Positions 45,916 to 54,663 of a stretch of 64,000 nucleotides of DNA are shown here, one piece after another. Under the pieces are notes generated by a model, which did no database searches, had not been told where the DNA came from, and was given only the letters and a program-made list of their open reading frames with translations. The position numbers and the translations under genes were made by a program. Source of the stretch: Chlorobaculum tepidum TLS. Lineage in GTDB: Bacteria; Bacteroidota; Chlorobiia; Chlorobiales; Chlorobiaceae. Numbering within the stretch: the first letter of the stretch is position 1; each line of letters opens with the position of its first letter. The stretch spans positions 1,227,109 to 1,291,108 of the forward strand of contig NC_002932.3 of assembly GCF_000006985.1 (NCBI RefSeq). Direction: 5' to 3'.

Positions 45916-46308
45916 ATGCGCTACCAAAATGCCGAAGAAGTTCTTTCGGAATGGATAACCGGAATATGCACCGGAAAGATCGAAAAAGTAGAGCAGCTCT
46001 ATCATGAACAAGCGGTGCTGATCCCGACTTTTTCCCCTCATACCGTCAGTACCACCGAAGGCATACGCCACTACTTCGAACAACTCGCAACCAGAGACAA
46101 TCTGCAGGTCCGGCTGTACGAGAAATCACTCAAGAAACAGTTTCTGGGAGGAAGCGCCTGGATACTGAGCGGAACCTACGCATTCGAGTTCGAAGTTGAC
46201 CAGCTTCTGCTGACCTTTCCTTCCAGGTTCACCTTTGCCGTAAATCTGGAGTATGAACGACCCATCATCCACCACCACTCGTCGCAGCTGCCAAGGAACC
46301 TGTCATAA
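45916..46308 (+). CDS. NTF2-like protein of the CaMKII-association/SnoaL-like group
   Basis: About 130 residues starting MRYQNAEEVLSEWITG. The pattern fits the cone-shaped NTF2 fold used by CaMKII association domains and their bacterial relatives: an N-terminal helix pair, LYHEQAVLIPTFSPHTVSTTEGIRHYF split by short loops, FEFEVDQLLLTFPSRFTFAV strands, and the near-terminal HHHSSQLP. The HHSS-x-x-P ending is a hallmark of that group. No enzymatic role is established. TTG at 45892, right after AAGGGG, is an alternative start. It is separated from the signalling cassette by nearly 490 nt. Confidence 0.7.
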   Translation: MRYQNAEEVLSEWITGICTGKIEKVEQLYHEQAVLIPTFSPHTVSTTEGIRHYFEQLATRDNLQVRLYEKSLKKQFLGGSAWILSGTYAFEFEVDQLLLTFPSRFTFAVNLEYERPIIHHHSSQLPRNLS

Positions 46309-46329
46309 GTGAACCATTTTATGAGCTGC

Positions 46330-46365
46330 GTTGCCGGTCATTGCCAATAGGCGATCACTGGCAAC
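46330..46365. repeat. imperfect palindrome at the left border of the AT-rich cassette
   Basis: GTTGCCGGT (46330-46338) pairs with ACTGGCAAC (46357-46365) with one mismatch, and an inner GCC/GGC pair closes a small loop. There is no T-run. Confidence 0.55.
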
Positions 46366-46795
46366 ATGAAGACACTCATAGCTCGTTCTACCCCGAGTTC
46401 TTACAGAAAAAAAATGTAACGCACTGAGCCATATAACCGTGAGCTATAGTGAATTTCCAATAAAATCCTTATATACACAAACAGGTAAAACACAATAGCA
46501 TTTTACCTACGTTCTGGTCGGCAATTGATGGTTTTAAATGTTAAATTGTAATGAAAAGAGGAGCAATTTTCCGCGTCCCTTACAATTGTCTTGACTCGTT
46601 ATCAGGTGAGCATCCGGTTCTGATTGTAATGCTGAAACGCTTGGATGCAGCCCTGCTGCAAGCACACGTGAACAAGTCAGCATGGAAGTCCTGAAAACAT
46701 TACAAAAAATTCTGGACAACCATGATGGACAAAAGCAGAAATTGAACTTGTTCATATAACGCTCGGCCATCATAACCATTGAAAAAGCTTTTTTC
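46366..46795. other. AT-rich leader upstream of the AfsA-like gene
   Basis: About 430 nt, much richer in A and T than most of the window, directly upstream of the three-gene cassette. TATATAC near 46472 and other -10-like elements occur, but I cannot fix a promoter. A possible 25-codon frame at 46682-46759 is too weak to call. Confidence 0.45.
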
Positions 46796-47731
46796 ATGAG
46801 CGCCAGTATGACACAGCAAACAAACCATCACTCGGGAACAGCGAATGGCTCCCGCTGTGTTGTTCTCGACACAGCATCTTATTGTCTGCTCCTCAAAGGT
46901 GACAGCCCTCCTTTTTCTGCCGAAGAGCGGTCGTTGCTCATAGCCGAATCGCCCGAAGAAGCATGCGATTTCCAGTGTCTTCTTGGTGACGCTTGCCAAC
47001 CATTCCTTTCCCAGGAATATCGCCGTATTCATCCGGGTCTCTACGAAAAACTCGAGGCCATTGCTATATCAGGTTGGAACAATGATGCGCCATTCGGTAT
47101 TGACACGGCTGCGCACCTCATGAAAAAACTGCCGCTTGACCTGAACTGTCTTATCAACAGTCCAATTGCCCTCAGCCCGAATGACCCGCTACCAGCTCTT
47201 ATTCAGAAAAATCTGGTTCACAAACATGTCGAAGCGAATGTTCTTGTTTCAGAACCTTTTACAGCTGGCAGGCTGCGTTACTTCAATATATTTTCAGAAA
47301 CAGCGGAGCTGAAATTCGATCATCAGTCACCTCATGTTCAAGGACTACTTATTCTCGAGGCATTGAGACAGGCTGGAATTGCAAGCGCTCACTATCAAGG
47401 ATTGCCACTTGACGGAAAACTTGCCCTGCTAAATTACAACACGAGTTTCTACCATTTTCTTGAACAGGAATCTCCTATAATATGCAGGTGTTACACTGAT
47501 TTTACATCAAGCAAAACAAGTGACGATGCGGAAGCCTGTATCTATATGCAGGTCTTTCAATGGGGCAGGCTATGTGCGGATGCCATTCTGAAAGGATTCG
47601 CTTGCACCAATGCTGAACGTTATGAGCAAAAAGAGCAACGTTTGAAAAAAATTATAGAAAGACATAAGACCAATTTTGATTCGAAGCTCAAAAGAATGTA
47701 TGAATCAATGGTATCAACGCAATGCATGTAG
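46796..47731 (+). CDS. AfsA-type hotdog protein (gamma-butyrolactone/butenolide synthase family)
   Basis: The 311-residue protein has, from about residue 138 to 240, the AfsA-type hotdog pattern: NLVHKHVEANVLVSEP (His142-Lys143), a RYFNIFSETAELKFDHQ strand, LLILEALRQAGIAS with Glu188/Arg191, and a GLPLDGKLALLNYN loop. AfsA of Streptomyces condenses a beta-ketoacyl-ACP with dihydroxyacetone phosphate to start A-factor signal synthesis. AfsA carries two copies of the E-A-x-R motif; only one is visible here, and residues 1-135 are unrecognised. The gene overlaps the FAD enzyme gene by 10 nt. Codon use is AT-richer than in the flanking housekeeping genes, suggesting transfer. ATG 46808 is an alternative start. 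Confidence 0.75.
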   Translation: MSASMTQQTNHHSGTANGSRCVVLDTASYCLLLKGDSPPFSAEERSLLIAESPEEACDFQCLLGDACQPFLSQEYRRIHPGLYEKLEAIAISGWNNDAPFGIDTAAHLMKKLPLDLNCLINSPIALSPNDPLPALIQKNLVHKHVEANVLVSEPFTAGRLRYFNIFSETAELKFDHQSPHVQGLLILEALRQAGIASAHYQGLPLDGKLALLNYNTSFYHFLEQESPIICRCYTDFTSSKTSDDAEACIYMQVFQWGRLCADAILKGFACTNAERYEQKEQRLKKIIERHKTNFDSKLKRMYESMVSTQCM

Positions 47732-49035
47732 CAATCATTGGGGGCGGAATATCAGGTATTGCTGCTGCATTCTACCTTGCGCAGCAAAAAGTCAGCATTG
47801 ATATTTTTGAATCAGAAAACCAAATTGGCGGCAGAGCTGGCAGCGATTTTTTGCAGGAACGCAGGGTAGATTTTGGTGGCAAGAATATTGGTCGCAATTA
47901 TTTGCTTTTTCGCGAATTCGCCAGAGCATACGGAGATCCTGCATTTGAGTATTTTGGTATAAACACGTCACAGCTTATCAACGGACGCATCGTCTCCATC
48001 AGTCGGGAAGGCTCCGCATGGCTCAATCTCCTTAAAATCATCCGCCTTTGCGGCCTCAGAAAAGGAATAACCCGTCTCTACCCTCACATCCAGGCGATTT
48101 TGAATGATCGTAGTCAGGGGGTTCTGTGCAGTGACTATTTCCGAGCACTGAGCGAGAACTTTGATCATCTCACACTTGACCGGTATCTGAACCAGCGTTG
48201 TATCGACAGGGTGATAAGACCAATAACAATCCGGATGAATGGAGCCGAGCCTGAGGAGTGTTATCCTGGAAATTTCGGTTCGAACCTAGCCCTTGCCCTC
48301 GACAGTTTCGAACAACTCACCTTAGGAATGTATAATCTGCTCGATACATTCATTGCCAGTCACAGACAGGAGTCATCTTTCAGGATATTGACCGGCCACA
48401 GAGTCACGTCGATAGCGAAAGATCAGGACAAATTTCGCATAAACTATCTGAATGGCGCGGTATCAGGCACCGGAAGTTATGACAGGATCATTTCAGCCCT
48501 GCCCGCTTATAGTCTGGCCGAATTGCTCCAGGATGAGCTGCCTGAAGCCTCCAGACTGCTCAATAAGATCAGCTATTTCCCGGTCAGCATAGCGATCGTA
48601 AAATATCGTGACGAGGTCTTTCCCCAAAACCGTCGCGCAATGGTTTTCGACCGCAATTCCCCACTGAGCAACGCAGGGGCCTATGGTCTTAATGATCTGG
48701 ATATTGTCAGATATACCTTCAGCGGTAAAGCCTCAAGAGCCGCGATCTCTGAACATTCCACCCCTGAAGAAGTAATAAGTCTTGGTGAAAAGACTGCATC
48801 TCCTTACTTTAGCATAAAAGACAATCCAAAAGAGGCCTTTGTATTCAGATATTTTCCAAAGGGTTTATGCGCATATTCTCCCAAGCACCACCTGCTTCTC
48901 GAAGAAATAGACCGGCTGGTAAACCGTCTATCCGGTTTCGGAACCACTGGTGACTATCGCCGGGGGGCCTCGATCGAGGCCTGCTTCAGAGCAGCCAAAG
49001 AGTGTATTGAAAAAGTAGTTGGAGATGGTTCTTGA
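47722..49035 (+). CDS. FAD-dependent oxidoreductase, amine-oxidase/protoporphyrinogen-oxidase fold
   Basis: The 437-residue protein begins with a dinucleotide-binding motif, VAIIGGGISGIAAAFYLA, followed by IFESENQIGGRAGS, the typical FAD Rossmann start and GGR motif of the amine-oxidase superfamily. The C-terminus has TTGDYRRGASIEACFRAA, the second FAD contact. The mid-region resembles oxidases acting on hydrophobic substrates, but the substrate is unknown. Lying between the AfsA-like gene and the sensor kinase, with overlaps on both sides, suggests it modifies the product of the AfsA-like enzyme (inference). Confidence 0.85.
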   Translation: MHVAIIGGGISGIAAAFYLAQQKVSIDIFESENQIGGRAGSDFLQERRVDFGGKNIGRNYLLFREFARAYGDPAFEYFGINTSQLINGRIVSISREGSAWLNLLKIIRLCGLRKGITRLYPHIQAILNDRSQGVLCSDYFRALSENFDHLTLDRYLNQRCIDRVIRPITIRMNGAEPEECYPGNFGSNLALALDSFEQLTLGMYNLLDTFIASHRQESSFRILTGHRVTSIAKDQDKFRINYLNGAVSGTGSYDRIISALPAYSLAELLQDELPEASRLLNKISYFPVSIAIVKYRDEVFPQNRRAMVFDRNSPLSNAGAYGLNDLDIVRYTFSGKASRAAISEHSTPEEVISLGEKTASPYFSIKDNPKEAFVFRYFPKGLCAYSPKHHLLLEEIDRLVNRLSGFGTTGDYRRGASIEACFRAAKECIEKVVGDGS

Positions 49036-51146
49036 AAAAACTCATTGAGCAGTTAACTGAATACCTAAGGGAAGGAACGTTAGTTTCCCGTTCAGACGCT
49101 ATGGTGTCAGGCATACTGGGAGCACTCGCTAATATTTTTTTTTATGTGGTTTTCAAATACGGCTTCCATCTGCCCTATGAAAACTTCTGGCTCCGAATGG
49201 TTGCCACCCTGTTGTGCATAAGCCTCATCTTCATGCACCGTCTACCCGAGTCTTTTTCCCCCTATTTTCCTTACTTCTGGCATACCTTCCTGATTATCAT
49301 CCTGCCGTTCACTTTCACGGTGAACCTTCTCATGAACAATTTTCATGAGCTCTGGCTCTACTGGGAAATATTCATGGTATTCGTACTGATGATGTTTGTG
49401 CCAAACTGGTTGCTGTTCATGTTCGATTTACTTACCGGCGTATTGGGCGCAATCCTCTTTCACAATCTGTCAGTTCCCTATGTACCACTCAATCCGACCT
49501 TTAATATTCCGCTCTATTCGATTGTCATAAGCTTTTCCATCGTCGCCGGATCTATTTTCAGCTTCGCTAACCGGAACACCCTTAAAGAACTCGAAAGAAA
49601 AAAAGCGGAAGAAAAGTATCGCGCTCTTGAAGCCCTCGCAGGCAGTATCGCCCATGAGATGCGCAATCCACTCTCACAGGTGCGCCAAAATCTTGACGAA
49701 ATCCTGCTGGAGTTGCCACGAAGCAGCACCGAAAATGATTACGCATCGCTTCCTAAAAAGAATATTGAAACGATCCAAAAGCGGGCAATCCAGGCACAGA
49801 CGGCAATAAACCGTGGCCTTCAGGTTATTACCGTAACACTTGGCAATTTCAGAAACACCGATGTCTCGAAAAAGGAGCTGACTTGCCTGTCAGCAACGAC
49901 AATAACCCGAAAAGCCATAGAAGAGTATGGCTATGCCTCAGAACACGAACGACAAAAGATTTATCTTAGTCCGGGAGAAGATTTTATATTCCTTGGCGAA
50001 GAGAACAATTACATCCTGCTGTTTCACAATCTGCTGGAAAACGCCCTGCAGATTCTTCAGCAGGTGCCTGACGGGCGCCTCGCGATCACAATCCAGCGAG
50101 GGGAATCAGTCAACAGAATTCTCATCCGTGATAATGGCCCGGGAATTCCACCGAACATCCTTCCAAGAATCTTCGAGCCGTTCTTCACTTCGGGCAAGAA
50201 AAACGGCACAGGGCTTGGTCTGGCGTTCTGCCAAAGGGTGATGAAATCTTTCAATGGACAAATCTCCTGCAAATCAGAAGTGGGCATATTCACGGAGTTT
50301 ACTCTGGAATTCCCGGTTCTCGACAAGGCGACAATCAACAAATTCGAACGGAACCTCTATGCGGAATACACACCTTTCTTGGCAGGAAAAAACGTACTCA
50401 TGGCCGCCATTCCCGAAGCATATGTGCCATCGATCCGTCAACAGCTCATGCCGCTGAAAATCGGTCTGGATAACGCCGAGGATAACAACAAGGCCCTTGA
50501 AATGCTCGCAGCAAACCACTACGACCTTGTTCTTTCTGGTATCAGTCCTCTACCGGCTGGAACAGCAAAACTTGGAAACATCGTCAAAAACAAAGACCGG
50601 AATATTCCCGTTGTCGGTTGCAGCTTCTCGCCCCTTCCCCCGGTCGACACCATCAATGGCGTCGCGTCCGTCATTATCATGCCGCCAGCGCTACCTGAAC
50701 TGCTGAACGCCATGAAAAGCTCGCTGGAGATGGCCAGGGAAACACTCAAGGAATCGCTATCGGGCAAGACCGTGCTGGTAGCGGACGATCTCGATTTCAA
50801 CCGCAGGGTCATCAAGTTGATGCTCAACAAGCTGGGCATCACAATTTTCGAAGCTTCCAACGGCCTCGAAGCGCTTAATATTTTGAAATCACAGCCCTGC
50901 GACCTGCTGGTCATCGACATGAGAATGCCGGTTCTCGACGGTTTTGAGACTGCCCAACGCATTCGCGCAATGCCATCGCCCTATCGCGACATACCGATAC
51001 TCGGGCTGAGTGGCAATCTGGACAATGCAACACTGAAACTTGCCAAAGAAAGCGGCATCAACGATACCCTCTTGAAACCGGTCAAGCTCAAGCCTTTCTT
51101 GCAAAAAGTTACCTCCATGCTCAAGGTAAATACGCCAGCAGCATAA
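49032..51146 (+). CDS. CqsS-like six-TM hybrid sensor histidine kinase
   Basis: The 704-residue protein starts with TTG at 49032, overlapping the previous stop as TTGA. About six transmembrane helices fill residues 25-185, with the CqsS-like PYENFWLRM segment after the first. The H-box IAHEMRNPLS has His208. The ATPase domain shows RDNGPGIPP and GTGLGLAFCQ. A degenerate receiver-like stretch (about 450-565) precedes a true receiver (about 575-695) with Asp629 and Lys682. This order, including the degenerate middle part, matches CqsS/LqsS, receptors for alpha-hydroxyketone autoinducers in Vibrio and Legionella. The ligand here is unknown; the receiver may pass phosphate to an Hpt protein elsewhere. 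Confidence 0.85.
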   Translation: MKKLIEQLTEYLREGTLVSRSDAMVSGILGALANIFFYVVFKYGFHLPYENFWLRMVATLLCISLIFMHRLPESFSPYFPYFWHTFLIIILPFTFTVNLLMNNFHELWLYWEIFMVFVLMMFVPNWLLFMFDLLTGVLGAILFHNLSVPYVPLNPTFNIPLYSIVISFSIVAGSIFSFANRNTLKELERKKAEEKYRALEALAGSIAHEMRNPLSQVRQNLDEILLELPRSSTENDYASLPKKNIETIQKRAIQAQTAINRGLQVITVTLGNFRNTDVSKKELTCLSATTITRKAIEEYGYASEHERQKIYLSPGEDFIFLGEENNYILLFHNLLENALQILQQVPDGRLAITIQRGESVNRILIRDNGPGIPPNILPRIFEPFFTSGKKNGTGLGLAFCQRVMKSFNGQISCKSEVGIFTEFTLEFPVLDKATINKFERNLYAEYTPFLAGKNVLMAAIPEAYVPSIRQQLMPLKIGLDNAEDNNKALEMLAANHYDLVLSGISPLPAGTAKLGNIVKNKDRNIPVVGCSFSPLPPVDTINGVASVIIMPPALPELLNAMKSSLEMARETLKESLSGKTVLVADDLDFNRRVIKLMLNKLGITIFEASNGLEALNILKSQPCDLLVIDMRMPVLDGFETAQRIRAMPSPYRDIPILGLSGNLDNATLKLAKESGINDTLLKPVKLKPFLQKVTSMLKVNTPAA

Positions 51147-51151
51147 ATAGA

Positions 51152-51199
51152 CCTAAGTTGAGCGATTCGCCGTTGTAACGGCGAATCGCTCAACTTAGG
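51152..51199. repeat. perfect 21-bp inverted repeat after the sensor kinase gene
   Basis: The arm at 51152-51172 (CCTAAGTTGAG...) is the exact reverse complement of 51179-51199, around a 6-nt TTGTAA loop. No T-run follows on the plus strand, so it is not a standard terminator for the kinase, although the stem could still end transcription. Confidence 0.9.
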
Positions 51200-51259
51200 A
51201 AAACATAAAGCATTTTGCGGTTATTGGCGTAAATACAGTGTTGCACTTCATCTTATGCC

Positions 51260-52288
51260 ATGTATCCCAATATTTCGGATTGCGGCGTGATCGGTGACAC
51301 GCGAACTGCCGCCCTGGTCAACTCGAACGGCTCGATCGATTATTGTTCGCTGCCCTATTTCGACTCACCAACCGTATTCGCGGCCCTGCTTGATGAACGA
51401 AAAGGCGGATATTTCAGTCTGAAACCCGCCGAAGCTTTTTCTTCCAGGCGAGAGTACCTGCCGGACACCTGCATCCTCTGCACTTCGTTTACGACCAGAA
51501 ACGGCAAGGCGGCGCTCTACGACTTCATGCCGCATCAGGATGACAAGACTCGCGAGCGCACCCAGGGTATTCACCGCTGCATCCGCGTCGATGAGGGACG
51601 CGTGAAGTTCACGCTGACGCTCAAGCTGCTCACCTTTCAGCAGACCGGAGCCATCGTCGCCGCCGCCACCACCTCGCTGCCCGAAAGCATCGGCGGAAAA
51701 CGCAACTGGGACTACCGCTTCACCTGGATCCGCAACGCCTCATTCACCCTCAAGGCGTTCTTCGCGCTCAGCCACACCAGCGAAGCGGACACGTTCATCC
51801 GGTGGCTGCACGACACCTACCGGAAAAACGGCAGCCGCGGATTCAGCCAGAAGCTGAACGCCTTCGTCCAGCGCTTCGACACGGAGATTCTCGACGCGAG
51901 CCTCCTGATCATGCCGCTCGTCGACTTTCTGCCCGTAACCGACCAACGCATCCAGGGCACAATCGAAGCCTGCCAGACGCATCTCATGGACAATGGATTC
52001 ATCAGACGTTACCGTGCTGATGACGGACTCGAAGAAGATGAGGGGGGCTTTCTGCTCTGCAATTTCTGGATGATTGAGTGCCTCGCCTTGTCAGGAAAGA
52101 GCGCTGAAGCCGAAAAGCTGCTCGGTATAACGATGGCTGCGGCCAACGATCTCGGACTGTTTTCGGAAGAGTATGACCCATACAGCAGGGAGATGCTGGG
52201 CAACTTCCCACAGGCTTTCAGCCACATCGGCTACATCAACGCCGCCGCAACCCTGATCGACAGTAAACTGCCACTCGCGAATCCCTGA
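51260..52288 (+). pseudogene. decayed GH15 glucoamylase/trehalase-like gene with two in-frame internal losses
   Basis: The 342-residue product keeps recognisable GH15 blocks: the start MYPNISDCGVIGDTRTAALV, FDSPTVFAALLDERKGG, LKLLTF...TSLPESIGG, NWDYRFTWIRN, LDASLLIMPLVDFLP, and the end EEYDPYSREMLGNFPQAFSH. Family members are about 600 residues. About 100 residues are missing after the VKFTL segment and about 150 after FIRWLHDTYRKNG, the latter including the first catalytic Glu region. The near-invariant WxRD is WIRN (Asn159). The reading frame is still open, so the loss is in-frame. Activity is unlikely; a shortened derived function cannot be excluded. Confidence 0.75.
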
Positions 52289-52425
52289 TACATAAAATGG
52301 CCGGCATCCGCAGCTTATCCCCTGAACTTTGAGACTGATCTCGTCAGGAAAAGCTCGTATCGATGAGAACAGGGACTTCACCTTGACACAGAACCCTCCA
52401 ACCCCGGAGCTGGTGTGTAAAGACC

Positions 52426-53487
52426 TCACTCACCGAGCTGTTGCTGTAACGCCAGCAGCTTTGCCTCGAGCGCTTCGAGCTTCGACTTCATTTCGCCAAG
52501 CCCCCGCACCTGCGCCTCCTGACGGAGCTGATCGCGCATCGGCTGTGCAGGCACGCCGCGGATCGCCAGCCCCGGTTCGAGAAATGATTTCGAAATCCCG
52601 GCCTTGGCCGCCACCGAAGTGCGATCGGCAAGTTCGAGATGGCCCGCGAATCCGGCCTGCCCGCCAATGAGGCACTGGCGGCCAATCTTGACGCTGCCTG
52701 AAATACCGGCCTGCGAGGCGATAACCGTGTCGCCGCCGATCCGGCAGTTGTGGGCGATCTGCACGAGGTTGTCGATCTTCGCCCCCTTTTCAATCACCGT
52801 CGCGCCCATGGTCGCGCGGTCGATGGTGGTGTTCGCGCCGATCTCGACATCGTCACCGATCTCGACCGTACCCATCTGCGGAATCTTGATATAGGAGCCA
52901 TCCTTCTGCGGCGCGAAACCAAAGCCGTCCGCACCGACGACCGTACCGCTGTGAATCGTGACCCGGTCACCGATCACCGTACCGTCGTAAATCGTCACAA
53001 GCGGAAAGATCGTGCATCCGGAACCGACAGTCACGCCGTCCATAAGCACCGTGCCGGGGCCGATCACCGTACCGTCACCGATGACACAGTTCTCGCCAAT
53101 GACAACATGCTCACCAAGAGAAACGTTCTCACCAAGACGAACAGAAGCGGCGACCGAGGCCGAAGCCGCGATGCCGGTATCCGCAATGCGGCGTTTGCCC
53201 GAGAAGTGCTGAAGAATGAACACAAAGGCGGTGTATGGATCCGCCACCTTCAGGAAACTGGTTCCGGGAGATGCGTCGTCAAGAGGAGCCTTCTGGCTAA
53301 CAATAACAAGCGAAGCGCCGGTCTGGGCGATGTAACGGTAATACTTCTCATTGGCCACAAAACTGACATGGCCCGTCGAGGCCTCTTCGATTTTGGCTGG
53401 CCCTACTATTTCGATGTCACCCGTGCCAACCAGTTCGACCGGATCAAAATAACGTCCAAGAAAGGCTTTGATATCTGCAATCTTCAT
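52426..53487 (-). CDS. lpxD: UDP-3-O-acylglucosamine N-acyltransferase
   Basis: LpxD adds the second acyl chain in lipid A synthesis. The 353-residue protein has an N-terminal uridine-binding domain ([12 protein letters not shown]), then a left-handed beta-helix of hexapeptide repeats (residues about 100-300, for example [19 protein letters not shown]) with the catalytic-type IAHNCRIGG segment, and a C-terminal helix. It indicates a Gram-negative outer membrane. It diverges from prs, and no other lpx gene is in the window. Confidence 0.95.
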   Translation of the reverse strand: MKIADIKAFLGRYFDPVELVGTGDIEIVGPAKIEEASTGHVSFVANEKYYRYIAQTGASLVIVSQKAPLDDASPGTSFLKVADPYTAFVFILQHFSGKRRIADTGIAASASVAASVRLGENVSLGEHVVIGENCVIGDGTVIGPGTVLMDGVTVGSGCTIFPLVTIYDGTVIGDRVTIHSGTVVGADGFGFAPQKDGSYIKIPQMGTVEIGDDVEIGANTTIDRATMGATVIEKGAKIDNLVQIAHNCRIGGDTVIASQAGISGSVKIGRQCLIGGQAGFAGHLELADRTSVAAKAGISKSFLEPGLAIRGVPAQPMRDQLRQEAQVRGLGEMKSKLEALEAKLLALQQQLGE

Positions 53488-53522
53488 GATTTAGTCACCA
53501 GCAAGGTGAGGCAGAAAATTTC

Positions 53523-53551
53523 TTAAAAATTTTAATCCGTTTTGCTATATT
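53523..53551 (+). promoter_or_regulatory. possible promoter of prs-rplY
   Basis: TTAAAA (53523-53528) and TATATT (53546-53551) are 17 nt apart in an AT-rich gap. The -10 box is good; the -35 is weak. Confidence 0.4.
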
Positions 53552-53653
53552 CTGAATCCTTTTACCGTTCCGGTTGCGACAGCCGTGCTCCGTACCCGGT
53601 AAACGAAGATGGAACCATAATATAATTCGTTTCATCAGAAAAAGCAGTGAACG

Positions 53654-54625
53654 ATGGAAACACCAATCAAAATTGTCGCTGGACGCAGCAATCCGGAACT
53701 GGCAAAAAAAATCGCCGCTTACCTTGGCACACCGCTGTGTGATGCAAAGGCAGAGAACTTCTCGGACGGAGAGATTTCAGTCAACTATTTCGAGTCGATC
53801 AGAGGCTCGGATATGTTCATCATCCAGTCCACCAATCCCCCGGCTGACAATCTGATGGAACTGCTCATCATGATCGACGCCGCCAAGCGCTCTTCGGCAT
53901 ACCGGATCACCGCCGTCCTGCCCTATTACGGCTATGCCCGTCAGGACAGAAAGGACAAGCCGCGCGTGGCGATTACCGCCAAGCTCGTTGCCAATCTGCT
54001 CACGCAGGCTGGAGCTGACAGGATTCTCACCATGGATCTGCACGCGCCGCAGATTCAGGGCTTTTTCGATATTCCGTTCGATCACCTCTATTCAAGCGTG
54101 GTGCTGATCGACCACGTCAAAAACATGGATATTGCCGACAACCTCGTCGTGGCTTCGCCGGACGTAGGCGGCGTCAAGCTCGCCCGCAAGTTCGCCTCCG
54201 AACTCGGCACCGAGCTGGTCATTGTCGACAAGCGCCGTCCGAAAGCGAACGTGGCTGAAGTGATGAACATCATCGGCGACGTGAAAGGCAAAAACGTGCT
54301 GCTGGTCGATGACATGATCGACACGGCAGGCACCATCGTCAACGCAGCCAAGGCCATCAAGGAGGCCGGCGGTCTGAAAATCTACGCCGCGGCCACCCAC
54401 CCGATTCTCTCCGGCCCGGCCATCGAGCGCATCAACACCTCGGTGTTCGAAAAGGTTATCGTCACCGATTCGCTGGTTTCGGAACACGACTTTTGCTCGA
54501 AAATCGAGACGGTCACCATCAGCAACCTCTTCGGCGAGGCAATCAAGAGAATCTATGACGGCGAGTCGGTCAGCTATCTGTTCGACAGCAAGAACATATC
54601 GCAAAAAATTACCAATCACCATTAA
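53654..54625 (+). CDS. prs: ribose-phosphate pyrophosphokinase
   Basis: Makes PRPP for purine, pyrimidine, histidine and NAD synthesis. The 323-residue protein has AGRSNPELAKKIA, the DGEI loop (FSDGEISVNYFES), YYGYARQDRKDKPR, MDLHAPQIQGFFDIPFDHL, and the PRPP-binding LLVDDMIDTAGT. All class I Prs segments are present. rplY follows 38 nt later. Confidence 0.97.
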   Translation: METPIKIVAGRSNPELAKKIAAYLGTPLCDAKAENFSDGEISVNYFESIRGSDMFIIQSTNPPADNLMELLIMIDAAKRSSAYRITAVLPYYGYARQDRKDKPRVAITAKLVANLLTQAGADRILTMDLHAPQIQGFFDIPFDHLYSSVVLIDHVKNMDIADNLVVASPDVGGVKLARKFASELGTELVIVDKRRPKANVAEVMNIIGDVKGKNVLLVDDMIDTAGTIVNAAKAIKEAGGLKIYAAATHPILSGPAIERINTSVFEKVIVTDSLVSEHDFCSKIETVTISNLFGEAIKRIYDGESVSYLFDSKNISQKITNHH

Positions 54626-54663
54626 TACAAGCGTTAACTGTTAAAGGAACCAGAGGAAATAGC

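Noticed and set aside
46682..46759. 25-codon frame (MEVLKTLQKILDNH...) in the leader of the AfsA-like gene
   Set aside because: A leader peptide was considered, but there is no convincing ribosome binding site and no homology or attenuator structure visible.
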